NCBI GenBank assembly: GCA_030998015.1
Contig: JARWMV010000028.1
Coordinates: forward strand, 1-64,000
Direction: 5' to 3'
Source of the DNA: Ceratorhiza oryzae-sativae
Lineage: Eukaryota > Basidiomycota > Agaricomycetes > Cantharellales > Ceratobasidiaceae
Length of the DNA stretch: 64,000 bases
The notes below the pieces were generated by a model that was not told the DNA's origin, ran no database searches, and was given only the letters and a program-made list of their open reading frames with translations. Below, piece by piece: positions 22,419 to 33,362 of the stretch (position 1 is its first letter; each line of letters starts with the position of its first letter). Both the position numbers and the translations under genes were made by a program.

Positions 22419-23229
22419 GCTCAAACTGTGCCAGGGGGGCAGTCTTGGGTGCTATGTTACAAAATGTGCAGAATGAAAATAAAAATATGGAAATGGAATG
22501 TATGTTGTTAGGAAACCAATCACAACTTCAGTTTTTCTTTCATGCATTCCTGCTGCTCACAACCCCTGAACACAAGTCTGCATATAATATGAAAAAATTC
22601 AACAGATGGGCCATGATTGATTCAGGGGCCACATCAGTATTTATACATGAAGACCTCGTTAAACAATATCGTATCCCCACTGTCTCCCTAAAAACACTGA
22701 AAAAACTATGAGTAATCAATGGAAGGGAGATCAACTCAGGGTCTGTGACCCACTATTGCACCTTTGAGTTGTGCATTCAGGAGCACTGAGAAATTCTCAG
22801 TGCTTATGTTGTGAACGTTGGCAAAAATGATTTAGTCCTGGGCATGTCATGGCTCAAATTCCATAATCCAGATATTGATTGGGACGGAAAGGACATGAAG
22901 TTCAACTTGCCAATACGCTTGAAGCACTGTATCACAAAACCCTTACACATGCATGCAAACAAACCCAAGGGGCTCCAGTTGGACTCCTTAGACTCTCTTC
23001 CAGCAAAATATAAAGAATTCCATAAAATATTCACTGAAGAGGATGATGTCCAGCCATTACCACCCCATAGAAAGTGGGATATGGAGATAGATTTAAGGCC
23101 AGGTGCCAGGCCAAGGCATGGCCCCATATATAGTGTGGGTGTCAAGGAAGATGCAGAATTGTGCAAAACCTTGGACCTCCAACTGAAAGCAGGGTGTATC
23201 AGACCCTCAAGGTCACCAATGGCATCCCC
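22419..23229 (+). pseudogene. Outer copy: protease and N-terminal RT, cut by the inner element
   Basis: An aspartic protease core (MIDSGATSVFIHEDLV) lies at ~22,610-22,660. It is followed by a TGA at 22,709-22,711, where the inner copy reads CGA (Arg), a CpG-to-TpG change. A second TGA at ~22,788 is shared with the inner copy. The next frame (22,811 on) enters the RT with NVGKNDLVLGMSWLKFH and stops at the insertion point within ATGGCATCCCC; the remainder resumes at 30,176. Confidence 0.85.
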
Positions 23230-23605
23230 TGTTGACAACAACAAGTCAGGCGATGAGGAAAAGAGTACAAAAAGAAAAGAACTTGTATTCAACGAGAGGT
23301 CAAGTTCTTGAGGAGTCCTCTGCGAACTTGACCCAGTTTATATACATAGTACAAGCCACATCATAACAAACAAGCCCATACAGTGAGTCACTACTGATAA
23401 GAGATAGAAGCAGTAGAAGCGACTGCGGAACTGCAGAATTTCACATCGGAGTTGAAATACATCTCAGTTACCAGTCCGGAACATTCCCTGAGTCACATGA
23501 CACAGATATACCATAAAAGGCAAGTATGTTTTGAAGATGATCTCATAAAATGTAGTAAATCGAGAAAATATTATAGAGTGGATATATGCATGTCAGTTCA
23601 TGACA
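23230..23605 (-). repeat. 3' LTR of inner chromovirus
   Basis: 376 bp; the polypurine tract abuts it at 23,606. Confidence 0.93.
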
Positions 23606-23712
23606 CTTCCCCCCTTCAAGGCACAGGGGTCCTGGGGTGCCTTTGGATGCAACTTGACATAGTCGGCGATGAGTTCTGGTGCGTTCACCAGGTCATCATA
23701 AGTTAACCATTG

Positions 23713-24504
23713 TCACTCATCATAGCCAAGCCATTTGATGTAGTATTCGAAGACATTAGACCTTTTGTTGTATTGTGATTTTATGATCTGTTCCACTTCG
23801 AATTCTTCTTCCCCTTCAGGAGTTACCACAGGTGGTGGTGGGGGAACCTGACGTCCATAGGGATCGTCTTTATGTTTGGTCAGGAGCGAGACATGAAATA
23901 CTGGGTGTATTTTCATGGTTACTGGCAAGTCCAGTTTGAAGGCGTGAGTGCCATGTTGTGCTACCACCTTGAATGGTCCAACTCTCTTGTGGGCCAATTT
24001 CCTGGAGGCCTGTTGTGTGTGTATGTTCTTGGTGTCGAGCCAGACTTTGTCTCCCACCCTGATGGCTTCTGGGGTCTGATGCTTCCGATCATAGTATTCT
24101 TTGGTCCTCTGGTTTGCTAGTTCCAGAGCAGCCTTGAGTTTGTCATGGCCCTTTTGAAGCCATTCTGCATGGTTGTCTGCTAAGGGGAATTCTTGTTCCT
24201 CCTTGTCCCCAACTGCCAGCCTTGGATGGAAACTGTAGTTTGCAAAGAACGGTGTTTTGCCAGTTGAGGCATTGACACCATTGTTGTAGGCAAATTCAGC
24301 CAGAGGTAAGAGTGAGACCCAGTTGTCCTGCCAATCTGATACATAGTGTCTCAGGTACCCTTCTACTACTTGGTTGGCCCTTTCAGACTGGCCATCTGTT
24401 TGGGGGTGGTATGCTGTGGAGTAGGATGGTTTTATATCCAGTCGTTTGTACAGGTGCCTTAAGAATTTGGATGCGAAGTTGGGACCACAGTCTGAAATGG
24501 TTTT
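23713..24504 (-). pseudogene. Inner copy: integrase C-terminal part and chromodomain
   Basis: Same frame as the upstream 740-residue pol segment, after its nonsense codon. It contains the rest of the integrase core (HPQTDGQSERANQV with the catalytic Glu region), a GPF-type module (KRVGPFKVV), and a C-terminal chromodomain starting VEQIIKSQYNKRSNVFEYYI and WLGYDE. The frame ends at a TGA just after GYDE, inside the chromodomain. The outer copy has CAA at that place, so an ancestral CGA could have decayed on opposite strands in the two copies. Chromodomains of this kind steer integration towards particular chromatin marks (family knowledge). Confidence 0.85.
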
Positions 24505-26727
24505 TCATGGTAACCCATGGAGTTTCCATACATAGGTTAGGAACAGGTTTGCACAATCCATGGCACTGGCCTCTGACTGACATGGGATAAAGTGGACCAT
24601 TTTTGTCAGGTGGTCCACAACTGTAAATATAGTGTCGAACCCTTCTGATAGGGGTAATCCAGTGATCAGATCATAGGTGATTTCCTCCCAAGGTTTTTCT
24701 GGTGCTGGTATTGGGTTTAGGAGCCCTGGGGGAACCTGGTTGCTGTGCTTGTTCCTAATACATGATTCGCAATGTGTGACATATTTGTTGACTGATTTTT
24801 TCATTGATGACCATGTATATTTGCAGTTTAACAATTCGTATGTTCTGAATTGTCCTGGGTGTCCTGCAGCTGGGTTGTCGTGACGGCTTTCAATGATCAG
24901 TTTGTGAAGTTCTTTGTTATTTGGGACATAGATTCGGCCCTTGTATTGTAAAAGTCCTTCATCCCATTCCCAGTTTTTGACCATTTCATTGTCGTCTAGG
25001 GCTTTTAGCACTTTTGACAGGTGCTCGTCCCCTGGGATGGCATCCCTAATGAGTTGTTCCAGGTCATGGTCTGGTGTGATTGCTTGTAGCCACAGTGATT
25101 TTAGTTCAAGAAATTGGTTTTGCACAAGCAGAGCTTGGCTCTCACCCCCCTCTTTAGGGATGTGCCTTGACAGCCTAGAGAGTATGTCTGCCTGGCCGTT
25201 CTTTGCCCCTTCAATGTATAGAATCTTGAATTCAAATCTGGACAGGAACTCATGCCATCGTGTGACCTGGCCGTTCAGTGGCCGATTTGTCTTCCAATAT
25301 TCCAGATTTTTGTGATTGCAAACAATGTTTACTGGGTGTTTGGCCCCTTCTAGTAAATGATGCCAGTGTTTGAGGGCTTTTATGATTGCCAGCATTTCCT
25401 TGTTGTAAATATCATGATTTCTTTCTGCCGGGACCATTGCCTTGGAGTAGTAGGAGATTGGGTGGAGCATTCCATCTTCTCCATATTGCAGCAACACAGC
25501 ACCTGTGGCATAGCCTGAGGCGTCTGTTTCCAAGATAAATGGTTTGCTGGGTTCTGGCTGAATTAGGAGGGGGGCTTCTTTCAATTTCTGCTTCAGCAGG
25601 TTCCATGCCTGGTCCCTTTCTTCTGTCCATTCCCACTTTACATCCTTCTTGACAAGTTCATAAAGACACTTTGTAATTTTCAAAAAGTCCTTTATGAAGT
25701 GCCTCAACCAATTTGCAAACCCCAACCCTTCCAGGACTTCAGTTGGGTTGGTAGGGGTTGGCCATTCGACAGCCTTTTCAACCTTGGCTGGGTCTACTTT
25801 AATTCCCTGGGGAGTCACCACTATTCCCAGGTAATCAACTTCAGTGACATCAAAAACACATTTCTCAAGGGCGCAGTATAGGCCAGCTTTTTGGAGACGA
25901 CGTAAGACTTCTTTGACATGTTCATCATGTTCTTCTTGTTTTTTGGAGAATACTAATATGTTGTCCATATAGATTACAACATAAATGCCCTCGATGTCTT
26001 GGAACTCTTCCCGGATCATGGCCATGAAGGTTCCTGGTGCATTCTTTTGACCAAATTGCATGACTAAGGGCTCATATAACCCATATTTGGTCTTAAAAGC
26101 TGCTTTCCATTCGCCCCCTTCCCGAATTCGTATGAGGTTGAAGCCCCACTTTAGATCAAACTTGGTGAATATCTTTGCCCCACGCAAAGTCTCCACAATA
26201 TCATTGATGTGTGGGAGTGGGTACACATTAGAGACTGTCATTTCATTTAGTCGCCAGTAGTCGATGCACATGTGCAACTTCCCATTCTTCTTTTTGACAA
26301 ATATGACTGGGGATGCCATTGGTGACCTTGAGGGTCTGATATGCCCTGCTTTCAGTTGGTGGTCCAAGGTTTTGTGCAATTCTGCATCTTCCTTGACACC
26401 CATGCTATATATGGGACCATGCCTTGGCTTGGCATCTGGTTTTAAATCTATTTCCATATCCCACTTTCTGTGGGGTGGTAATGGTTGGACGTCGTCTTCT
26501 TCAGCGAATATTTTCTGGAATTCTTTGTATTTTGTTGGGAGGGAGTCTAAGGAGTCCAGCTGAAGCTCCTTAGGTTCATTTGCATGCATGTGCAAGGGTT
26601 TTGTGATGCAGTGCTTCAGGCATATTGGCAAGTTGAACTTCATGTCTTTTCCATCCCAATCAATGTCGGGGTTATGGAATTTGAGCCATGACATGCCCAG
26701 GACTAAATCATTTTTGCCAACATTCAC
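24505..26727 (-). pseudogene. Inner copy: reverse transcriptase, RNase H and integrase N-terminus
   Basis: A 740-residue frame. In order: protease-RT linker, RT palm with VIYMDNILVFSK, RNase H (ILETDASGYATGAVLLQ), the integrase HHCC finger (H-x-H with CESCIRNK), and DLITGLPLSEGFDTIFTVVD with the first core Asp. The RT box reads YMDN where the outer copy has YMDD; GAC to AAC at a CpG removes an essential catalytic Asp. The frame ends at TGA (~24,505-24,507) within the integrase core. Inactive, but otherwise well preserved. Confidence 0.9.
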
Positions 26728-26748
26728 AACATAGGCACTGAGGATTTC

Positions 26749-27117
26749 TCAGTGCTCCTGAATGCACAACTCAAAGGTGCAATAGTGGGTCACAGACCCT
26801 GAATTGATCTCCCTTCCATCGATAACTCGTAGTTTTTTTGGCGTTTTTAGGGAGACAGTGGGGATACAATATTGTTTAACAAGGTCTTCATGGATAAATA
26901 CTGATGTGGCCCCTGAATCAATCATGGCCCATCCATTGAATTTTTTCATGTTATATGCAGACTTGTGTTCGGGGGTTATGCGCAGAGGGAATGTGTGGAA
27001 GAAAAACTGTAGTTGTGATTGGTTTCCTAATGACATACATTCCATTTCCATAATTTTATTTTCATTATGCGCATTTTGTAACATAGCGCCCAAGACCGCC
27101 CCCCTGGCACGATTTGA
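26749..27117 (-). pseudogene. Inner copy: aspartic protease segment
   Basis: The active-site motif MIDSGATSVFIHEDLV is intact, in a frame shifted by -1 relative to gag, beginning about at the gag stop. It ends CIQEH-TGA, followed in the same frame by the RT segment. The same TGA occurs in the outer copy. It may be a conserved readthrough stop or an inherited CGA-to-TGA change. Confidence 0.8.
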
Positions 27118-27119
27118 GC

Positions 27120-28508
27120 TTATTCTTTTACCGACTCATCGTTGGTCGTTTCTACATCCTCAACCACTGCCTCATATCCTGACATCTTGGCTGAGGGGCA
27201 TTTGGCAGCAATATGGCCCCGTCCTCCACAGTTATAGCAGGTGTTTGTCCCCTTTCCTTTTCCTGCGCTATCCAGATCCATTGTGTCTGGATCTTTTGCC
27301 TTGGGGGCCGCCGGTGGGTGATTATCCTTCTTTATGTCCTTGAAGGATTCTTGCACGTTGGCATTGCTGCCATCGTAGCGGACGGTTGGAACTGTGAAAC
27401 CCTTCGTGTTGGGCCCAATGGCCACAATCTGGCCTTTTACAGCTTTCCCGTCCTTAATCTTGTATATCCATTCCCCATTTTTGAATTTCTCCTTTTGGGG
27501 AGTGCCTTGGGGGTTATTTGTCGGCCTACTGGACGAGGCATTGCTGCTGGACTTGTTACCCCCATGAGATGTTTGTTTGCTACTGAACGAGATGAGGTGG
27601 CAGTCAATTTCCAGGGCTCGCTGAGTGAGTTGGGCAAAAGTTTTGGTGCGGGGGTCATAGTTTTGGGCCACCATGCTATCTGTTATGTCTGATGATAGAC
27701 CATCATAGAACTGATCACGCATGGTGGCATTGTTGTAGTTGAGGCCTGTGGAATATAGGTTGAATAGGGTGAGGTAGTCCTGAACTGTCTTGGATTGTTT
27801 CAATTTCTGCCACTTGTCACAGTTATTTTTGGTGTGGTTCAGGTCCCCATAACGGGTAGTAAATTCTTGACAGAACAGATTGGCATTGTGAAGCCAGGGG
27901 ATTGCAGTTCCAGGGTTTAAAATTTCAAATTCTTCATACAAGTTGACCCATTCAGCTGCTGACCCTTTGAGATAAGAGGTGATGAAGGCAACCACTTGAT
28001 CAGCTGAATGCCCACTCATGTTTGTATTAATGTATCGGGCACATGCTATTCTGAATGAGATGGCATCTTCTTGTTTTGTGCCATCAAACTTCTGAGGGGC
28101 GGCCATCTTAACCTTTGCAGTCGACCCACCAGAGGGAGCAGGTGCTGTTGGTTGTGGTTGGGATGCACTGGAGGGAGCTAGTACTTGAGCAGTGCCTGAG
28201 CCTCCCATGGAAGTGTTGATTTGCGCTTCGATGCACATGATAGTGGTCTGGAGAATGGCTAACATCCCCACTAGATTGTTGACGTTGGTGGCTAATCCAG
28301 CCATGTCTGCATCTATTTTTGTCTGATTGGTGGTAAGTTTGGCCTCTAGTGAGTCCGTGTAGGTTTTATTATTGTGTTCGACATCTCCAATATCATTTTG
28401 GAGATTGTTGGTTCGTTCTCGTAATTCATCCATTGACTGGAGCATATAGATGACTTTTTCCCCATCAGACATATTTGCCCAAGCAGGGGCAGAGGGTTGT
28501 GACGCCAT
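27120..28508 (-). CDS. Inner copy: gag polyprotein, intact 462 residues
   Basis: The virus-like-particle structural protein of the retrotransposon. Residues ~10-100 are coiled-coil-like (repeated NN and hydrophobic heptads), followed by a Ser/Pro/Ala linker, then a capsid-like retrotransposon-gag domain around AAPQKFDGTKQEDAISF and WVNLYEEFE. Near residue 425 is the nucleocapsid knuckle CYNCGGRGHIAAKC with all four ligands. It is the only complete frame in the element. The start was taken at the first Met of the frame (MASQPSAP). The stop overlaps the beginning of the protease frame; expression of pol would need -1 frameshifting or reinitiation. Confidence 0.9.
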   Translation of the reverse strand: MASQPSAPAWANMSDGEKVIYMLQSMDELRERTNNLQNDIGDVEHNNKTYTDSLEAKLTTNQTKIDADMAGLATNVNNLVGMLAILQTTIMCIEAQINTSMGGSGTAQVLAPSSASQPQPTAPAPSGGSTAKVKMAAPQKFDGTKQEDAISFRIACARYINTNMSGHSADQVVAFITSYLKGSAAEWVNLYEEFEILNPGTAIPWLHNANLFCQEFTTRYGDLNHTKNNCDKWQKLKQSKTVQDYLTLFNLYSTGLNYNNATMRDQFYDGLSSDITDSMVAQNYDPRTKTFAQLTQRALEIDCHLISFSSKQTSHGGNKSSSNASSSRPTNNPQGTPQKEKFKNGEWIYKIKDGKAVKGQIVAIGPNTKGFTVPTVRYDGSNANVQESFKDIKKDNHPPAAPKAKDPDTMDLDSAGKGKGTNTCYNCGGRGHIAAKCPSAKMSGYEAVVEDVETTNDESVKE

Positions 28509-28531
28509 TTCAGAGAGGGTTTGATAAAATT

Positions 28532-29472
28532 CTAGAGGCGACGGAGACGATAAGGAAGTACAGGGAATTGGGAATTGTTTTGGTAGTATAGGATTTCTGT
28601 TCCCTGCACAAGTCTATAAACTTCAAAGTTTCTGATTCCCACAAACCTTAACCAAGTATCGTCCAAGTCCCAACTTTTGGTGTCTTGGCAACGATATGGG
28701 CACTCCACCCTCTTCAGTTTAGTTTGGTCCCAAAGGAGTGCTTCCCTGGGGAGAATTGATTTGGGCTGCCAGAAGGGGTGTTTCTTCCTGAATTGGTGAG
28801 CCTGTGCCACTTAGAAAGGTGGGGTGAGGGAGGTCTGACAGTGTTGAGAAGACGGGGAAGGTGTACTTGTGGGGTTCAATTGTTTCTCGGACTATAGCTT
28901 CTAGTCTGAGATGGTCTTGGAGGAGGGATAGGTAGTCCTCCTGGTGTTCGCGCAACCGCTCAGTTAAGTATGCGCAACGGGCCTCAGCTTCGTGAAGTTT
29001 TTCACGGGTTTCTTTGTACTTATTCTGGTAATAATGGTACCTGTCTTGGAAATTTTCAATAGTGTTTAGCAGGTGACGAAGAAGCTGTTGGCTGAGGTTC
29101 TCCAACTTATAGCTGGTTGCGGGGGATGGTGTAGTAGTAAAGGAATTTGTCCTTCTTAGGACAATAAGGGCAGCACGCTGGGAAGGTGGCTCTGTTTGCC
29201 CAATGGCAGATTTTGCACTCAGGGGCACCTGGCTCAGTGACAAAAGCTTGTTGGGCGCGTCCGACCTTCTGGGGGCGGACTTTGATAATTACTACTCGGT
29301 TGAAATTGATGTGCCCAGCTTCTTCAAGGATGCTTTCGACCGAGTTGAGGGTGAAGCAGTGGATCGACAGGTGTCCAAACCACCCACACAAACGGCAGTG
29401 CTGATCTTCTGTAAAAGGTTGTGCCACTTGAGGGCTGTGCGTTCCATCAGAGACGTACTTGAGCAAGAGCAA
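28532..29472 (-). CDS. Inner copy: overlapping leader frames upstream of gag
   Basis: Three overlapping frames between LTR and gag: 29,472-29,107, 29,243-28,719 and 28,810-28,532. The first has a CCHC knuckle (CRLCGWFGHLSIHC) plus CKIC and CPYC pairs. The second has a charged coiled-coil-like region (YKETREKLHEAEARC). The third contains RVECPYRC and a Trp/Asp-rich end. Frame changes fall at the same places as in the outer copy, so they pre-date both insertions. They could be a programmed multi-frame leader, spliced exons, or an ancestral defect. Such an extra knuckle protein is not part of the textbook Ty3/gypsy plan. Function unknown. Confidence 0.55.
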
Positions 29473-29794
29473 GATAAAAGGAAAAATAGACCCTTTCCCA
29501 AGTCTATTGGAATAGGAAGGTGACCTCTGTTGCTCAGCTACTTAAGGGCAATGAGCGACCCCACCTCTTGTTGACGAAAGAGATTAGAGAACCAAAGCTT
29601 GTTACAACATGTGAGGGACCTGGCTATGCAAGGTTTCACAGAGGCGCGTATAGGGCAACGATATCTCATGGCTGTGGATAGGTGGAGTAGGATTGGGGAA
29701 GGCAATGGGGAATTATCTCGAGACAACGCCAACGGCATTCCAGAAGTATCCCAGACGACACTGAGACTTACGATTTGTCAAGAACTTGACCTGA

Positions 29795-30170
29795 TGTCGA
29801 CAATGACAAGTCAGGTGACAAGGAAAAGAGTACGAAAAGAAAAGAACTTGTATTCAACAAGAGGTCAAGTTCTTGAGGAGTCCTCTGCGAACTTGACCCA
29901 GTTTATATACATAGTACAAGCCACATCATAACAAACAAGCCCGTACAGTGAGTCACTACTGATAAGAGATAGAAGCAGTAGAAGCGACTGCGGAACTGCA
30001 GAATTTCACATCGGAGTTGAAATACATCTCGGTTACCAGTCCGGAACATTCCCTGAGTCACATGACACAGATATACCATAAAAGGCAAGTATGTTTTGAA
30101 GATGATCTTATAAAATGTAGTAAATCGAGAAAATATTATAGAGTGGATATATGCATGTCAGTTCATGACA
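29795..30170 (-). repeat. 5' LTR of inner chromovirus
   Basis: 376 bp; on the minus strand it runs TGTCATGAAC...GTCGACA. Confidence 0.93.
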
Positions 30171-31724
30171 TCCCCAGTCATATTTGTCAAAAAGAAGAAT
30201 GGGAAGCTGCACATGTGCATCAACTACCAGTGGCTAAATGAAATGACCATCTCCAATGTGTACCCACTCCCACACATCAATGATATTGTGGAGACTTTGT
30301 GTGGGGCAAAGATATTCACCAAGTTTGATCTAAAGTGGGGTTTCAACCTCATATGAATTCAGGAAGGAGACAAATGGAAGGCTGCTTTTAAGACCAAATA
30401 CGGGCTGTACAAGCCCTTAGTCATGCAATTCAGCCAAAAGAACGCACCAGGGACCTTCATGGCCATGATCCAGGAAGAGTTCCAAGACATTGAGGGCATT
30501 TATGTTGTAATCTATATGGACGACATATTAGTGTTCTCCAAAAATCAAGAAGAACATGATGAACACATCAAAGAAGTCTTGCGTCATCTCCAAAAAGCTG
30601 GCCTATACTGCGCCCTGGAGAAATGTGTTTTTGATGTCACTGAAGTTGATTACCTGGGAATAGTAGTGACTCCCCAGGGAATTAAAGTAGACCCAGCCAA
30701 GGTTGAAAAAGCTGTTGAATGGCCAACCCCTACCAACCCAACCGAAGTCCTGGAAGGGTTGGGGTTTGCAAACTGGTTAAGGCACTTCATAAAAGACTTT
30801 TCAAAAATCACAAGATGTCTTTATGAACTTGTCAAGAAGGATGTAAAATGGGAATGGACAGAAGAAAGGGATCAGGCATGGAACCTGCTGAAGCAGAAAT
30901 TGAAAGAAGCCCCCCTCCTAATTCAGCCAGAACCCAGCAAACCATTTATTCTGGAAACAGACACCTCAGGCTATGCCACAGGTGCCATATTATTGCAATA
31001 TGGAGAAGATGGAATGCTTCACCCAATCTCCTACTACTCCAAGGTGATGGTCCCAGCAGAAAGAAATTATGATATTTACAACAAAGAAATGCTGGCAATT
31101 ATAAAAGCCCTCAAACACTGGCGTCACTTACTACAGGGGGCTGAACACCCAGTAAACATTGTTTGTGATCACAAAAATCTGGAATATTGGAAGACAAATT
31201 GGCGACTGAATGGCCAAGTCACATGATGGCACAAGTTCCTGTCCAGATTTGAATTCAAGATTCTATACATTGAAGGGGCAAAGAATGGCCAGGTGGACAT
31301 ACTCTCTAGGCTGTCAAGGCACATCCCTAAAGAGGGGGGTGAGAGCCAAGCTCTGCTTGCACAAAACCAATTTTTGGAACTAAAATCATTGTGGCTACAA
31401 GCAATCATGCCAGACCATGACCTGGAACAACTCATTAGGGATGCTATCCCAGGGGATGAGCACCTGTCAAAAGTGCTAAAAGCCCTAGATGACAATGAAA
31501 AGGTCAAAAACTGGGAATGGGATGAAGGACTTTTACAATACAAGGGCAGAATCTATGTCCCAAATAACAAAGAACTTCACAAGCTGATCATTGAAAGCTG
31601 TCATGACAACCCAGCTGCAGGACACCCAGGACAGTTCAGAACACATGAATTGTTAAACTGCAAATATACATGGTCATCAATGAAAAAATCAGTCAACAAA
31701 TATGTCACACATTGTGAATCCTGA
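30171..31724 (+). pseudogene. Outer copy: rest of RT, RNase H and integrase zinc finger
   Basis: Resumes after the inner insertion with SPVIFVKKKNGKLHMC. Here the RT box is the canonical YMDD (VIYMDDILVFSK). The RNase H signature reads LETDTSGYATGA (inner copy: LETDASG). Stops at 30,354-30,356 and 31,224-31,226 stand where the inner copy has CGA, so both look like CpG deamination. A further TGA at 31,722-31,724 replaces Cys in the integrase zinc finger (CES-stop-IRNK). Inactive. Confidence 0.88.
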
Positions 31725-32891
31725 ATTAGGAACAAGCACAGCAACCAGGTTCCCCCAGGGCTCCTAAACCCAATACCAGCACTGGAAAAACCTTGGGAGG
31801 AAATCACCTATGATCTGATCACCAGGCTACCCCTGTCAGAAGGGTTCGATGCTATATTCACAGTTGTGGACTGCCTGACAAAAATGGTCCACTTTATCCC
31901 ATGCCAATCAGAAGCCAGTGCTATGGATTGTGCCAACTTGTTCCTAACATATGTATGGAAACTTCATGGGTTACCACAGAAAACAATCTCAGACTGTGGC
32001 CCCAATTTTGCATCCAAATTCCTAAGGCACTTATACAAACGGCTGAATATAAAACCCTCCTACTCCACAGCATATCATCCCCAGACAGATGGCCAGTCCG
32101 AAAGGGCCAACCAAGTAGTAGAAGGGTACATCAGACATTATGTATCAGACTGGCAGGACAACTGGGTCTCACTCTTACCATTGGCTGAATTTGCCTACAA
32201 TAACGGTGTCAACACCTCAACTGGCAAATCACCATTCTTCACAAACTATGGTTTCCACCCAAGGCTGGCAGTTGGGGACAGGGAGGAACAAGAACTCCCC
32301 TTAGCAGACAACCATGCAGAATGGCTCCAAAAGGGTCACAACAAACTTAAGGCAGCTGTGGAAATAGCAAACCAGAGGATCAAAGAATACTATGACCAGA
32401 AGCATTGGACCCCAGAAGCTATTAAGGTTGGAGACAAAGTCTTGCTTGATACCAAGAACATACACACACAACAGGCCTCCAGGAAACTGGCCCACAAAAG
32501 AGTTGGACCATTCAAGGTGGTAGCACAACATGGCACACATGCTCTCAAACTGGACCTACTGATAACCATGAAAATACACCCAGTGTTTCATGTTTCACTC
32601 CTCACCAAATATAAAGACGACCCCTATGGCCTTCAGGTTCCCTCACCACCACCTGTGGTAACTCCTGAAGGGGAAGAAGAATTCAAAGTGGAACAGATCA
32701 TAAAGTCACAATACAACAAAAGGTCTAATGTCTTTGAATACTATGTCAAATGGCTTGGCTATGACAAGCAACAATGGTTAACTTACAATGACCTAGTGAA
32801 TGCACCAGAACTCATCACTGACTATGTCAAGTCACATCCAAAGGCACCCCAAGACCCCTGTGCCTTGAAGGGGGGAAGTGTCATGAACTGA
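31725..32891 (+). pseudogene. Outer copy: integrase core and chromodomain
   Basis: The continuous part from 31,866 holds the integrase core (TISDCGPNFASKF with the second core Asp, HPQTDGQSERANQV), the GPF-type module (KRVGPFKVV), HPVFHVSLLTKY, and a complete C-terminal chromodomain (VEQIIKSQYNKRSNVFEYYV, WLGYDKQQWL). It ends at the polypurine tract and runs into the LTR (stop 32,889-32,891). The chromodomain assigns the element to the chromoviruses. Confidence 0.88.
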
Positions 32892-33254
32892 CATGCATAT
32901 ATCCACTCTATAATATTTCCTCAATTTATTACATTTTATGAGATCATCTTCAAAACATACTTGCCTTTTATGGTATATCTGTGTCATGTGATTCAGGGGA
33001 TGTTCTGGACTGATAACCAAGATAGATTTCAACTCCAGTGTGAAATTCTGCAGTTCCACAGTCACTTCTGCTGCTTCTATCTCTTATCAGTCATGACTCA
33101 CTGTATGGACTTGTTTGTTATGATGTGGCTTGTACTATGTATATAAACTGGGTCAAGTTCACAGAGGACTCCTCAAGAACTTGACCTCTTATCGAATACA
33201 AGTTCTTTTCCTTTTCTACTATTTTCCTTGTCACCTGACTTGTTGTTGTTGACA
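32879..33254 (+). repeat. 3' LTR of outer chromovirus
   Basis: 376 bp, preceded by the purine tract GAAGGGGGGAAG; followed by TTGTG (target duplication). Confidence 0.93.
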
Positions 33255-33362
33255 TTGTGGCCTTGATCCTTGGCATTATAACCTTAGGATCTGCCTTTGC
33301 CTCACAAGTGTTAGGTGTTAACAATCAGGTCATTGGCTCTGAAAGACCCACTAGATGACAAT

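Larger units (their letters stand above)
23230..30170 (-). mobile_element. Ty3/gypsy chromovirus, inner copy (antiparallel)
   Basis: 6,941 bp on the minus strand. 376-bp LTRs lie at 29,795-30,170 (5') and 23,230-23,605 (3'); TCCCC is duplicated at 23,225-23,229 and 30,171-30,175. The two LTRs differ at 11 positions by my count, all transitions and mostly at CpG/TpG/CpA, about 3%. Primer-binding site at 29,794-29,778 and polypurine tract at 23,616-23,606. Gag is one intact frame; pol carries nonsense codons and a changed RT active site. It keeps more CpG than the outer copy, as expected of the younger insertion. Confidence 0.95.
19315..33254 (+). mobile_element. Ty3/gypsy chromovirus, outer copy (interrupted)
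   Basis: Two 376-bp LTRs (19,315-19,690 and 32,879-33,254) start TGTCA and end TTGACA; TTGTG is duplicated at 19,310-19,314 and 33,255-33,259. After the 5' LTR comes a primer-binding site (19,691) and directly before the 3' LTR a polypurine tract (AAGGGGGGAAG). Order inside: leader frames, gag, protease, RT, RNase H, integrase, chromodomain. A second copy of the same family sits antiparallel at 23,230-30,170, in the N-terminal part of the RT. Without it the element is about 7.0 kb. Several stops make it inactive. Confidence 0.95.
16646..33344 (+). mobile_element. Family-B solo LTR split by three nested insertions
   Basis: The original LTR is recovered as 16,646-17,048 + 18,359-18,378 + 19,299-19,314 + 33,260-33,344, about 524 bp, close to the 516-534 bp of the other family-B solo LTRs and collinear with them. 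Its own target duplication GACCC survives at 16,641-16,645 and 33,345-33,349, almost 17 kb apart. The three interruptions are LTR C, LTR D and the chromovirus, each with its own 5-bp duplication. Confidence 0.88.
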
